A stretch of DNA of 20,077 nucleotides from Pseudomonadota bacterium (GCA_023422695.1 JAFAGN010000134.1:1-20077), one strand, 5' to 3'. Shown: positions 8,863 through 17,490, counted from the first letter of the stretch. Notes: generated from the sequence alone by a model not told the origin. Made by a program: numbers and translations.

Positions 8863-9801
8863 TTAAGCGGGCTTCTGCACCGCAAAGCGGCCGTGGCGGC
8901 GATATTGCACCAGCCAGTCGTCGGCAACCGCGGCGAGCGAAGTCGGCGTGACCCCGAGCGCGGCCAGCCCGTCGGCGCCCGCACCAACGACATTGTCGTT
9001 CTGCAACATCAGCCACTGGTCCTTGGTGATCGGCGCGCCGGGCGCCCAGCCGAGCCCTGACGCCAACGCCCCGGCAACAACATCGGGGACGTCGACGAAC
9101 AGCGGCGAGCGCCCGATCGCAGCTGCGATCCAGCGCTGCAATTCGCCCATCGTCAGCACCTGCGGCCCGCCCAGCTCGAACGTCTGGCCTGCCGCGGCGC
9201 TATCGAGCGCAGCGACGACCGCGTCGGCGACGTCGCCGACATAGACCGGCTGGAACTTGGTACTCGGCGCGACGACCGGGATGACCGGCGCCATCCGGAT
9301 CATCGCCGCAAAGCGATTGATGAACTGGTCCTCGCGGCCAAAGACGATCGAAGGACGCAGAATCGCGGCGGTCGGGAAGGCGACGCGCACTGCCGCTTCG
9401 CCGTCGCCCTTGCTGCGACCATAGGCCGACAGGCTGCCCCGATCGGCGCCGATCGCCGACATATGGACAAGCGCGCCGACCCCCGCGGCTTTGGCGGCGG
9501 CGGCGACATGGGCAGCGCCGTCGGCCTGCACCGCCTGCATATTGTCGAACGCCCCGACCAGGTTGATCACCGCATCGCTGCCCTGCACCGCGCGCGCGAT
9601 ACTGGCGGGGTCGCGGACGTCGGCGGCGACGAACTGTGTCTGGCCGAGGCCGCCGAGCGGTTTCAGGAAGGTCGCGGCGCGCGGGGTGCGCTGCGCGATG
9701 CGGACGCGGGCGCCGCGTGCGAGCAGGCGCTGCACGACATAGCGGCCGACGAAACCGCCGCCGCCCAGCACCGTGATCAATTGCCCGTCCAATTTCTGCA
9801 T
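8863..9801 (-). CDS. Complex I NDUFA9-like NAD(P)-binding protein (atypical SDR family)
   Basis: A 312-residue protein of the extended/atypical short-chain dehydrogenase fold. The dinucleotide-binding motif TVLGGGGFVGRYV lies at 10-22. The middle contains INLVGAF (79-85), MSAIGAD (114-120) and YGRSK (127-131), the positions of the Ser/Tyr/Lys triad, then LRPSIVFGREDQF (148-160), characteristic of the NDUFA9/39-kDa-like group. In mitochondria this relative is an accessory NADPH-binding subunit of complex I; in alphaproteobacteria similar proteins are annotated as complex I NDUFA9 family or NAD-dependent epimerases, and the substrate is not known. The ATG at 9801 follows AGGCGG and starts directly before the Rossmann strand. 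A long in-frame upstream extension (to 9972) is Arg-rich with no family resemblance. Its own promoter should lie in 9802-9956. Confidence 0.88.
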   Translation of the reverse strand: MQKLDGQLITVLGGGGFVGRYVVQRLLARGARVRIAQRTPRAATFLKPLGGLGQTQFVAADVRDPASIARAVQGSDAVINLVGAFDNMQAVQADGAAHVAAAAKAAGVGALVHMSAIGADRGSLSAYGRSKGDGEAAVRVAFPTAAILRPSIVFGREDQFINRFAAMIRMAPVIPVVAPSTKFQPVYVGDVADAVVAALDSAAAGQTFELGGPQVLTMGELQRWIAAAIGRSPLFVDVPDVVAGALASGLGWAPGAPITKDQWLMLQNDNVVGAGADGLAALGVTPTSLAAVADDWLVQYRRHGRFAVQKPA

Positions 9802-9956
9802 AGCGTCCGCCTGTGATCGATTCTGGAACCGGCGCCCGGCGCGCCGCACGGCCTCCCCATGCCGCGAAGCGGGGAAGGGGGCAAGGGGCGACGTCAGGCG
9901 CGACGCGCAAAACCGGGCGCTTTGCGATAAAATGATCGTCGGGTGTCGCACTGTTG

Positions 9957-9986
9957 TTGACAACCCGCACACCCCGCCGCTAAGCG
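9957..9986 (+). promoter_or_regulatory. Candidate promoter of tRNA-Leu
   Basis: A perfect TTGACA -35 box is at 9957-9962, followed after 18 bases by TAAGCG at 9981-9986 as a weak -10. Transcription would start near 9993, about ten bases before the mature tRNA 5' end. The spacing fits a sigma70-type stable-RNA promoter; the -10 match is poor, hence moderate confidence. Confidence 0.5.
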
Positions 9987-10002
9987 CCCGCTCCTACCCC
10001 GT

Positions 10003-10089
10003 GCCCAGATGGCGGAATTGGTAGACGCACCAGCTTCAGGTGCTGGCGATCGCAAGGTCGTGGAGGTTCGAGTCCTCTTCTGGGCACCA
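10003..10089 (+). tRNA. tRNA-Leu, anticodon CAG
   Basis: An 87-base class II tRNA. The acceptor stem GCCCAGA (10003-10009) pairs with TCTGGGC (10079-10085), followed by discriminator A and an encoded CCA (10087-10089). The anticodon stem CCAGC/GCTGG (10030-10034, 10042-10046) holds the loop TTCAGGT with anticodon CAG at 10037-10039. The D-arm GGCGGAATTGGTAGAC and T-arm GGTTCGAGTCC are present, and the long variable arm (about 10047-10061) is typical of tRNA-Leu. It reads CUG codons, which are heavily used in the genes around it. Confidence 0.97.
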
Positions 10090-10120
10090 TTTTCCTGAAC
10101 GATACGATGCCCGAAACCCG

Positions 10121-10147
10121 GCGCCGTCGGCAGCGGCCGGGCGGCGC
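10121..10147 (+). terminator. Possible terminator hairpin after tRNA-Leu
   Basis: GCGCCG (10121-10126) can pair with CGGCGC (10142-10147), followed by TGTTT. An overlapping alternative pairs CCCGGC (10117-10122) with GCCGGG (10136-10141). It lies about 30 bases after the tRNA. The loop is long and the T-run short, so this is only a candidate. Confidence 0.35.
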
Positions 10148-10199
10148 TGTTTGCCGTGGGGCAATCGCTTGGATCAAGCAGGGGACGATGCTGCGCCAG

Positions 10200-10349
10200 T
10201 CGGCAAAAGCGACCTGATTCAATGCCGTTAAATCCCTTAACTTATATGAACTAGCACATTTCCCTTCCTAGTGATGCGACGTCACCGCTCCTAGGGTTCG
10301 CCGCGGGCGGTCTTGGTCATTTGATGGACCCCGCGGGGAACGGAATATT
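10200..10349 (+). promoter_or_regulatory. AT-richer leader and probable promoter of the giant autotransporter
   Basis: The 260 bp between the tRNA and the next start codon hold no gene. Around 10225-10268 the sequence turns AT-rich (TTAAATCCCTTAACTTATAT), the likely promoter, but no clear -35/-10 pair stands out. Downstream, CCTAG (10267-10271) and CTAGG (10291-10295) flank an inner GTGA/TCAC pair, a weak nested inverted repeat. GGGGAACGGA just upstream of ATG 10350 is the ribosome-binding site. Confidence 0.4.
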
Positions 10350-13300
10350 ATGAAACTGGCGGTTTTGCGCGTCGCGATGGCGCGGTGGATGGCGATTGCA
10401 GTGCTGGTCGTGTTCGGCGCACTGCTGCCGCAAACAGCCAGTGCACAGCACACCTCGGCCGAATGTCCGCCGCAGAGCGCCACCGTGACTAGTGGCGGCA
10501 CCGTGACGATCAATATCTCCGATTGCGAGTTTCCAGGAAACGGGGGCATCGGCGACATTGATGGGGGGTCTTTCGGCGCCGCGAACTTTGAGGATCATGG
10601 CACCGCAACGACAAGGCGTACGGGCGGCCAGTGGTTTCTGGACTATAGTCACAATGGCTCGACCGGGATTGGTTCGACTGACGTATTCGAACTTGCCGAC
10701 GGCTCTTTGGCCGGTTCCGGTGATGTTCAGGTTACAATCACGATCAATGCGTCGGCATCGCCGATCACGGTTAACCCGGGCTCCTTGCCTGCTTTGACGG
10801 CCGGCGCTGCCTTTTCGCAGACTTTGACCGCAAGCGGGGGGCTTGCTCCCTATAGCTACACGCTGCAATCGGGTGTCCTGCCGCCCGGTTTATCGCTCAC
10901 GACTGGCGGGATATTGTCGGGGACGCCAACCCAGCGCGGGGCTTATTCGTTCAGCGTGCGCGCCACGGACAGCACATCGCCGACGGCCCAGTTCGTTGAC
11001 AAGGGCTATACCGGATCGGTAGCAAATCCGACGCTCTCGATGACCCCGGCAACCGCGACCGCTGGGCAGGGCATCGCCTTTTCGCAGACGCTGACCACAA
11101 ATGGCGGCGTCGCTCCTTACACTTACGCGCTGGAAACCGGCAGCTTTCCGGCCGGGATTACCCTCTCGTCGACGGGCGTGATCAGCGGCACAACCTCGGC
11201 CGCGACAGGCAACTATGCCGTTACGCTGCGTGTCACCGACGCCAGCACCGGCCCCGGAATCTATGCTGAGCTCGAACCCTTCACGCTCACCGTGGTGGCG
11301 CCGCCGACGGTGACGATCGCGGTGGCACCGGCCTCGGTCGCCGAAGATGGCGCGACCAATCTGGTCTATACCGTGACGCGCAGCGCCGCGAGCGCCAGTC
11401 CGCTCACCATCAATCTGACGACGTCGGGGACGGCGACGGCGGGCAGCGATTACAGCGGCAATGTCGCCTCGGTCATCATTCCCGCCAACGCCACCACAGC
11501 GACGGTGACGATCGACCCCACTGTCGATGGCACGGTCGAGGCCAATGAAACGGTCATCCTGACCGTTGCGGCCGGCGGCGACTATCTGGTCGGCGCTCCG
11601 GCGTCGGCAACCGGCACCATTCTGAACGACGACGTTCCCACCGCGTCGATCTCGGTGTCCCCGGCGAGCGTGCTGGAGAACGGCGCTGACAATCTGATCT
11701 ACACGATTGCGCTGAGCGCGGCTTCGGCATCGCCGATCACGATGAATCTGACCGTCGGTGGTACGGCGACCAACGGCGCCGACTACGTTGTGCTGAATCC
11801 GCCGGTGATCATACCGGCCGGGGCCACGAGCCACACGGTCGTCGTCGATCCCAATTCGGATGGTTCCATCGAAGCGCACGAAACGGTGATCATCACATTG
11901 GCGGCGGGCGCTGGCTATACCGTCGGCGCGCCGAACAGCGCCACGGGGACGATTCTCAACGACGATTTCCCCAGCGTCACGGTGAGCAGCGTGACCGCGA
12001 ACGAAGGCAATAGTGGGACGACCAATATGGTCTTTACCGTGTTGCTGTCTTCGCCTGCCGCCACCGGCGGCGTGACCTTCGATATCGCGACCGCCAACGG
12101 CACCGCCACGGCGGGACAAGACTATGTCGCGAACAGCCAGACCGGCGTCGTGATCCCGGAAGGCGTGACATCAGCGACGTTCACCGTCGTCGTCAACGGC
12201 GACACATTGAACGAGACGAATGAAACTTTCACTGTTCGCATTTCCAATGTGGTCGGCGCGTTCGTCAACGGGTCGCAAGGCACCGGCACGATCACGAACG
12301 ACGATGCACAGCCTACGCTTTCGATCAGTAGCTCATCGATCGTCGAGGGTAATGTCGGAACGCGCACGCTGAACTTCGTAATGACGCTTGACGCGCCGAG
12401 CGGCCTTGGCGTGACGGTCAATGTGGCGACCGCGAACGGTACCGCCACCGCCGGGAGTGACTATGTTGCTGCGAGCGGAGGGTTCTCCTTCGCGCCCGGC
12501 GAAACGAGCAAGATGTTTCCGGTCACCGTCAACAGTGACACAACCCCTGAAGGAGACGAAAGCTTCACCGTCACCATGTCGGGCGTGACGAATGCGACCG
12601 TCGGCGCCAACCCCGGAACCGGGACGATCACCAACGACGACGTGCCGCTTGACATACAGCCCGTCAATCTGCCTGCCGGGACGGTGGGCATCGTGTATAG
12701 CGCGATCCTGACCACCAGCGGCGGGGTCTCGCCCTACAGCTATGCGGTGACCGCGGGCGCCATCCCCACTGGCTTGACCTTCGCGCCCGACGGACGCCTT
12801 TCGGGAACGCCCGTTGCCGCAGGAAATTTCAACTTCACGATCACCGCGACCGACAGCAGCGGCGCGCCCGGACCCTATACGGCCAGCCGCGCCTTTAGCG
12901 TGGCGATTGCAGCGCCGACGATCGTCGTCGACCCGCTGACGCTGCCGAACGCCACCTTTGGGGTGCCGTACAGCCAGACGATTACCGCCGACGGATCGAT
13001 CGCGCCCTACAGCTTTGCGGTCACATCGGGGGCGCTGCCCCCCGGGCTCACGCTCGCGCCCGGTGGCGCACTGACGGGGACGCCGACCCTGAGCGGCAGC
13101 TGGGGCTTCACGATCACCGCGACCGATGTGACCGGCGCGCCCGGACCCTATGCCGGGGCGCGCGCCTATTCGATCACCGTTGAGCGGGTGCCGCTTGTCC
13201 TGCCGCCGACCACGCTGGCGGACGGTGCAACCGATGTCGCCTATTCGGCGCAAATCGCCTCGGCCACCGGCGGCGTCGCGCCCTATAGCTATGTCGTGAC

Positions 13301-16300
13301 TTCGGGCGAGCTGCCCTACGGTCTGACGATGTCGGCTTCGGGAGCGATCACCGGAACCCCGACAACCGCCAATCTGTTCGGCTTCGTCGTGACGGCGACC
13401 GACAGCGACGGCGGCGTGGGGCCGCAGGTCGTGCAGCAAAGCTATTCGATCAATATCGTCAACACCCCGCCGGTGGTTGGCGCGGTTACCGCCAGCGTCG
13501 CTTATGGCGCGGGGCTGACCCCGATCCCGCTCAGCATCACCGGCACCGCAAACTCGGTCGCGGTGGTCACGCCGCCGACCAACGGCCGCGCGATCGTCGA
13601 CCGGATGACGATCAGCTATATTCCCGACACGGGCTTTGCCGGGACCGACAGCTTCACCTATCTCGCCAGCAACAACGGTGCCAATTCGGCTCCGGCGACG
13701 GTGACGATCAGCGTCGCCAATCCCGCGATCACGATCGCCGCGGGCGGCCCGCTGACCGCAACCGTCGGAACCGCCTATAGCGAAACCTTCACTTTCACCG
13801 GTGGGGCGCAGCCGTTCACGGGCTATCAGGTGACGGGTCTGCCGGCTGGCGTGCAGGTGGGGAGCAGCGGTGCGAACACCATCGCGATCATCGGCACACC
13901 GACCAGCGCGGGCAGCTTCCCCTTGACCGTGTCGGCGACCGACGCCTCGACCGGCACCGGGCCATTCGGCGCCAGCCAGACCTTCACGCTTGTCGTCGCC
14001 GCACCGACGCTCAACATGACGCCGGGCGCAGGCACGTTGACCGCAGCCTATAATGCGCCCTTTGCGCAGGCCTTTAGCGCCAGCGGCGGCGTCGGACCCT
14101 TCACCTATGCGCTGACGGGAGCGTTGCCCACCGGGCTGACCTTTACCGGCGACAGCGTCAGCGGCACCGCGACCGCGCCGGGCAGCTATCCGATCACGAT
14201 CACCGCCACCGACACCGGTGCGACCGGGGCCGGGGCGCCGTTCACCATCGCGCAAAACTATACGATCAACGTCCCGGCACCGATCATCATGATTTCGCCG
14301 GAGAGCCTACCGAACGGCACCGTCGGGGTCGGCTACAGCCAGAGGGCCGCCGCATCGGGCGGGGTCGCGGCCTATGGCTATGCCGTAAGCGCGGGCGCGC
14401 TGCCGCCCGGACTGACGCTGTCGGCGGGCGGCGTGATCGCTGGCACCCCCACCGCGGGGGGCAGCTATACTTTCACCCTGACCGCGACCGACGCCAACGC
14501 CCAGAGCGGCAGCCGTGCCTATACGCTGACCATTGGGGCGGCGGTGGTGACGTTGCCGCCGACGACGCTAGCGGGCGGACAGGTCGGCTTTGCCTATAGC
14601 GCGCCATTGAACCCGGCGAGCGGCGGCACCGCACCCTACAGCTATGCGGTGAGCGCAGGTGCGCTGCCTGCCGGGTTGAGCCTGTCGGCGGGCGGGACGC
14701 TGTCGGGTACACCCACGGCCTTTGGCACCTTTACCTTCGCCGTGACCGCCACCGACAGCAGCACGGGCAGCGGGCCTTATGCGGCGACGCAAAACTATAC
14801 GGTCCAGATCGAACAACCGGCGCCGATCGCCAATCCGGTATCGGCAACGGTCGCCTATGGCAGCACCGCCAACCCGATCGCGCTCAACATCACTGGCGGC
14901 GCCGCGGCGAGCGTTGCGATTGCCACGCCGCCGGTGAACGGCACCGCGGTCGTCAGCGGCCTCGGCGTCACCTATACGCCGAACGCCGGTTATGCGGGTC
15001 GCGACAGCTTCACCTACACCGCAACCAACGCGGGCGGGACGTCGGCTCCGGCGGCGGTGACGCTGACGGTCGGCAACCCGGCGATCACGATTGCCGCTGG
15101 GGGACCGCTGACCGCGTCGGCGGGGACGGCCTATAGCCAGACCTTTACCTTCAGCGGCGGCACGCAGCCGTTCGCGGGCTATCAGGTGACCAACCTGCCC
15201 GCCGGGCTGGCGATCAGCGGCAGCAACGCCAACAGCGTCACCGTGTCGGGTACGCCGACCAGCGCGGGTAGCTTTGCCCTGGTCGTGTCGGGAACCGACG
15301 CTTCGACCGGGGCGGGGCCGTTCAATACCAGCCAAGGCTTCACGCTGGTCGTGAACGCGCCCACGCTGGCGCTGACCCCCGCAACGGGCAGCTTCACCGC
15401 CAATTATGCGGTGGCGTACAGCCAGGCGATCACCGCGACTGGCGGGGTCGGTCCCTACACGTACAGCCTGACCGGAAATCTGCCGGCGGGCGTCACCCTC
15501 AACGCGTCGACCGGGCTGCTTTCCGGGTCGCCGACCGCGTCGGGGAGCTTCAACTTCGCGGTAACCGCGACCGATACCGGGTCGACCGGAGCGGGGGCGC
15601 CGTTTACGGTGCAGGGCAGTTACAGCCTGACCGTCGCGGCGCCGCTGGTCACGGTGACCCCGACCAGCCTGCCTGTCGCCACGGCAGGTGCGCCCTATTC
15701 GGCAACGCTGGTCGCGGCCGGCGGGGTCGGGCCGTATCGCTTCGCGTTGAGCGGTGGCACATTGCCTGCGGGGCTCGCGCTGTCGACCGGCGGCGTCGTT
15801 TCGGGAACGCCGACGGCGGCGGGCGCCTTTGCGTTCACCGTCAATGTCACCGACGCCAATGGCCAGACCGGCGGTGCCAGCCTGACGCTGACCGTCGGCA
15901 ATTCGGCGATCACCGTCACGCCGGCGACGCTACCGGGCGGCACGCAGGGTGTCGCCTATAGCCAGCGGCTCACTGCCGCGGGGGGCATCGCGCCATACAG
16001 CTTCGCGGTCAGCTCGGGCGCGCTGCCCGCAGGCCTCACGATCAACGCGACGACGGGGGTGATCGCCGGAACGCCGACGGGTTCGGGCGACGCGACCTTT
16101 GCGGTCACGGTCAGCGACAGCACCGGCGGCACGCCGTCGACCGCGACGATCACCTACACGCTGCGCATCGTCGCGCGGCCCAATCCGGCGAATGATCCCG
16201 AGGTCCGCGGACTGGTCCAGGCGCAGGTCAATTCGGCCCGCCGCTTCGTCGACATCCAGGTCGGCAACTTCAACCGGCGGCTCGAAGGGATGCGCCGCGG

Positions 16301-17405
16301 TGGCGGCAGCGGTGGGTTCGCCAATTCGCTGCGGATCAACGCGTCGGATCATTGTATCGACACGATCACCGCATGGACCAACCCGGTCTGCGCCAACGCC
16401 GGGGGGCCGAACCGGCAGCCGGGCGGTCTGGGGGCCAATCCGCACGGCGGTCCGCTGACCGGCGGATCGATGGCGGGCGGCCTGCTCGGCGGCGGTGCGA
16501 TCGGCGGCGAGACGGCGGGTGAGGGCGGAAAGACAGCCGCCAACGCCAACGGGCCGGATGGCGGCGCCGCAAACCCGCTCACGATCTGGGCGGGCGGCAC
16601 GATCCGCTGGGGCGATCGCGATCAGGCGACCGGGCGTCCATCGGAGCGCTTTGAATCGGAGGGTGTGACCTTTGGCGCTGACTATCGCTTCAACCCGTCC
16701 TTTGCTGCCGGTATCGGCATCGGGCTGGGCCGCGAGACGACCGATGTCGGTCGCAACGGGTCGCAGAGCGAAGGCGAAGCCAAGACGCTGGCGATCTATG
16801 GCAGCCACCTGCTTGGCGGTGGGCTCTATGTCGACTGGCTGGCGGGGTATCAGTGGCTCGATTTCGATCTGCGCCGCTATGTTACGCTGTCGGGCGCGAT
16901 GGTCAATTCATCGCGCAGCGGCCGCCAGTGGTTCGGTTCGGTATCGGCGGGTGCCGACATCGAAAGCGGCGATTGGCGCTTTACGCCCTATGCGCGGATC
17001 GACGCGCAGCGCGGGACGCTGAACGGCTATACCGAAAACAGCGGTTCGGTGTTCGACCTTGCCTATCTCGATCAGGATGTGGCGTTCACGTCGATCGGCG
17101 CCGGGGCGAAGGTGGATTACCGCATCGCGGTCGAAAACGGCTTCTTCCTGCCGCGTCTGCGACTGGAGTATCAGCGTGATGTCGAACGCGAGGGCCGGGC
17201 GCTGGTCGCCTATTTCGATCAGATTTCGCGGCCGTTCAACGTCATCCCGCTGACCGGCTACGCGCGCAGTCGCCTGTTGATGGGCTTCGGGGTCGAGATG
17301 ATGATCGGCGATCGGACAGCGGTCGATGTGGAATATTCGTACCGCGACAACAGCGGGGCGGGGGCCGATCAGGGCGTGTTGATCAACGTCAAACAGGCGT
17401 TCTGA
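10350..17405 (+). CDS. Giant modular autotransporter with He_PIG (Ig-like) and Calx-beta repeats
   Basis: A 2351-residue type V secreted protein, probably a surface adhesin or matrix protein. The signal peptide covers residues 1-32, cleaved after ASA. An N-terminal Ig/cadherin-like domain (33-132) has a likely Cys39-Cys59 pair. Then come two He_PIG modules (about 133-318; hallmark pattern GGxxPYSY-LPxGL-ISGTPT), four Calx-beta modules (319-764, each ending GT(I)xNDD, a calcium-binding fold), and three He_PIG (765-1038). The remainder of the passenger holds an Ig/cadherin-like module (1039-1124), four He_PIG, a second such module (1491-1576) and four more He_PIG to about 1942. A basic helical segment (LVQAQVNSARRF, 1954 on) and a Gly-rich linker with Cys2002/Cys2014 lead to the beta-barrel (2075-2351), which ends KQAF with the terminal Phe expected of outer-membrane proteins. 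No catalytic motif is seen in the passenger. Gene symbol and ligand are unknown. It is transcribed alone. Confidence 0.93.
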   Translation: MKLAVLRVAMARWMAIAVLVVFGALLPQTASAQHTSAECPPQSATVTSGGTVTINISDCEFPGNGGIGDIDGGSFGAANFEDHGTATTRRTGGQWFLDYSHNGSTGIGSTDVFELADGSLAGSGDVQVTITINASASPITVNPGSLPALTAGAAFSQTLTASGGLAPYSYTLQSGVLPPGLSLTTGGILSGTPTQRGAYSFSVRATDSTSPTAQFVDKGYTGSVANPTLSMTPATATAGQGIAFSQTLTTNGGVAPYTYALETGSFPAGITLSSTGVISGTTSAATGNYAVTLRVTDASTGPGIYAELEPFTLTVVAPPTVTIAVAPASVAEDGATNLVYTVTRSAASASPLTINLTTSGTATAGSDYSGNVASVIIPANATTATVTIDPTVDGTVEANETVILTVAAGGDYLVGAPASATGTILNDDVPTASISVSPASVLENGADNLIYTIALSAASASPITMNLTVGGTATNGADYVVLNPPVIIPAGATSHTVVVDPNSDGSIEAHETVIITLAAGAGYTVGAPNSATGTILNDDFPSVTVSSVTANEGNSGTTNMVFTVLLSSPAATGGVTFDIATANGTATAGQDYVANSQTGVVIPEGVTSATFTVVVNGDTLNETNETFTVRISNVVGAFVNGSQGTGTITNDDAQPTLSISSSSIVEGNVGTRTLNFVMTLDAPSGLGVTVNVATANGTATAGSDYVAASGGFSFAPGETSKMFPVTVNSDTTPEGDESFTVTMSGVTNATVGANPGTGTITNDDVPLDIQPVNLPAGTVGIVYSAILTTSGGVSPYSYAVTAGAIPTGLTFAPDGRLSGTPVAAGNFNFTITATDSSGAPGPYTASRAFSVAIAAPTIVVDPLTLPNATFGVPYSQTITADGSIAPYSFAVTSGALPPGLTLAPGGALTGTPTLSGSWGFTITATDVTGAPGPYAGARAYSITVERVPLVLPPTTLADGATDVAYSAQIASATGGVAPYSYVVTSGELPYGLTMSASGAITGTPTTANLFGFVVTATDSDGGVGPQVVQQSYSINIVNTPPVVGAVTASVAYGAGLTPIPLSITGTANSVAVVTPPTNGRAIVDRMTISYIPDTGFAGTDSFTYLASNNGANSAPATVTISVANPAITIAAGGPLTATVGTAYSETFTFTGGAQPFTGYQVTGLPAGVQVGSSGANTIAIIGTPTSAGSFPLTVSATDASTGTGPFGASQTFTLVVAAPTLNMTPGAGTLTAAYNAPFAQAFSASGGVGPFTYALTGALPTGLTFTGDSVSGTATAPGSYPITITATDTGATGAGAPFTIAQNYTINVPAPIIMISPESLPNGTVGVGYSQRAAASGGVAAYGYAVSAGALPPGLTLSAGGVIAGTPTAGGSYTFTLTATDANAQSGSRAYTLTIGAAVVTLPPTTLAGGQVGFAYSAPLNPASGGTAPYSYAVSAGALPAGLSLSAGGTLSGTPTAFGTFTFAVTATDSSTGSGPYAATQNYTVQIEQPAPIANPVSATVAYGSTANPIALNITGGAAASVAIATPPVNGTAVVSGLGVTYTPNAGYAGRDSFTYTATNAGGTSAPAAVTLTVGNPAITIAAGGPLTASAGTAYSQTFTFSGGTQPFAGYQVTNLPAGLAISGSNANSVTVSGTPTSAGSFALVVSGTDASTGAGPFNTSQGFTLVVNAPTLALTPATGSFTANYAVAYSQAITATGGVGPYTYSLTGNLPAGVTLNASTGLLSGSPTASGSFNFAVTATDTGSTGAGAPFTVQGSYSLTVAAPLVTVTPTSLPVATAGAPYSATLVAAGGVGPYRFALSGGTLPAGLALSTGGVVSGTPTAAGAFAFTVNVTDANGQTGGASLTLTVGNSAITVTPATLPGGTQGVAYSQRLTAAGGIAPYSFAVSSGALPAGLTINATTGVIAGTPTGSGDATFAVTVSDSTGGTPSTATITYTLRIVARPNPANDPEVRGLVQAQVNSARRFVDIQVGNFNRRLEGMRRGGGSGGFANSLRINASDHCIDTITAWTNPVCANAGGPNRQPGGLGANPHGGPLTGGSMAGGLLGGGAIGGETAGEGGKTAANANGPDGGAANPLTIWAGGTIRWGDRDQATGRPSERFESEGVTFGADYRFNPSFAAGIGIGLGRETTDVGRNGSQSEGEAKTLAIYGSHLLGGGLYVDWLAGYQWLDFDLRRYVTLSGAMVNSSRSGRQWFGSVSAGADIESGDWRFTPYARIDAQRGTLNGYTENSGSVFDLAYLDQDVAFTSIGAGAKVDYRIAVENGFFLPRLRLEYQRDVEREGRALVAYFDQISRPFNVIPLTGYARSRLLMGFGVEMMIGDRTAVDVEYSYRDNSGAGADQGVLINVKQAF
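11306..12640 (+). repeat. Four tandem Calx-beta modules in the autotransporter
   Basis: Four units of about 110 codons start near 11306, 11639, 11969 and 12308. Each has an early acidic turn (AEDG, LENG, NEGN, VEGN), a middle GTATxGxDY motif, a late (E/D)xNETxxxTV or GDESFTVT motif, and ends GTI(L/T)NDD. Units 1 and 2 resemble each other most, as do units 3 and 4, suggesting two rounds of duplication. Calx-beta folds usually bind calcium through these acidic turns. Confidence 0.85.
13190..15900 (+). repeat. Tandem duplication of a five-domain block (period about 1355 bp)
   Basis: The order He_PIG (PPTTLA), Ig/cadherin-like (SVAYG), He_PIG (ITIAAGGPLTA), He_PIG (PTL-x-TP), He_PIG (SLP) occurs twice: about 13190-14542 and 14543-15900. 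Anchors match at constant offset: TGCCGCCGAC at 13201 and 14554 (1353 bp), GCGATCACGAT at 13725 and 15081 (1356 bp). By hand count 69 of 95 residues are identical in the third domain pair, whereas unrelated He_PIG modules share mainly the core motifs. Confidence 0.8.
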
Positions 17406-17460
17406 TCGGCAAGCCTGGCTGGCAGGTGTGACGTGTCCGGGTGAAGCGGTGTCGCGGCAG

Positions 17461-17490
17461 ATCGCGCGGCGCCGCTTCGCGCCGCGCGAT
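17461..17490 (+). terminator. Strong hairpin after the autotransporter gene
   Basis: ATCGCGCGGCGC (17461-17472) and GCGCCGCGCGAT (17479-17490) form a perfect 12-bp stem with a six-base loop, 55 bases after the stop codon. It is followed by TATGTC rather than a T-run, so it may act as a Rho-assisted or structure-only terminator, or protect the 3' end of the long mRNA. Confidence 0.6.

Noticed and set aside
9861..9874. CCGC-GAA-GCGG mini-hairpin in the leader of the NDUFA9-like gene
   Set aside because: Four-base arms in GC-rich DNA are expected by chance; no regulatory context is visible.
9802..9972. N-terminal extension of the NDUFA9-like protein
   Set aside because: Low-quality Arg-rich sequence; the Rossmann motif begins directly after the Met at 9801, which has a ribosome-binding site.
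10065..10089. tRNA-Leu 3' end as an integration site for a mobile element
   Set aside because: No second copy of the tRNA 3' end, no integrase and no composition break downstream were seen in the window.
10267..10295. Nested CCTAG/CTAGG and GTGA/TCAC inverted repeat before the autotransporter gene as an operator
   Set aside because: Arms are only 4-5 bp and off-centre; this can easily arise by chance.
10890..12119. A 409-codon minus-strand open frame inside the autotransporter
   Set aside because: Same explanation: shadow of the repeats, no start signal or recognisable fold.
12333..14255. A 640-codon open frame on the minus strand inside the autotransporter
   Set aside because: Arg/Gly-rich, repetitive, and explained by the GC bias of the repeats on the coding strand.
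10750..16175. Possible CRISPR or DNA-level short repeat array
   Set aside because: The repeats are coding, of protein-domain length and diverged at DNA level; there are no short identical repeats with unique spacers.
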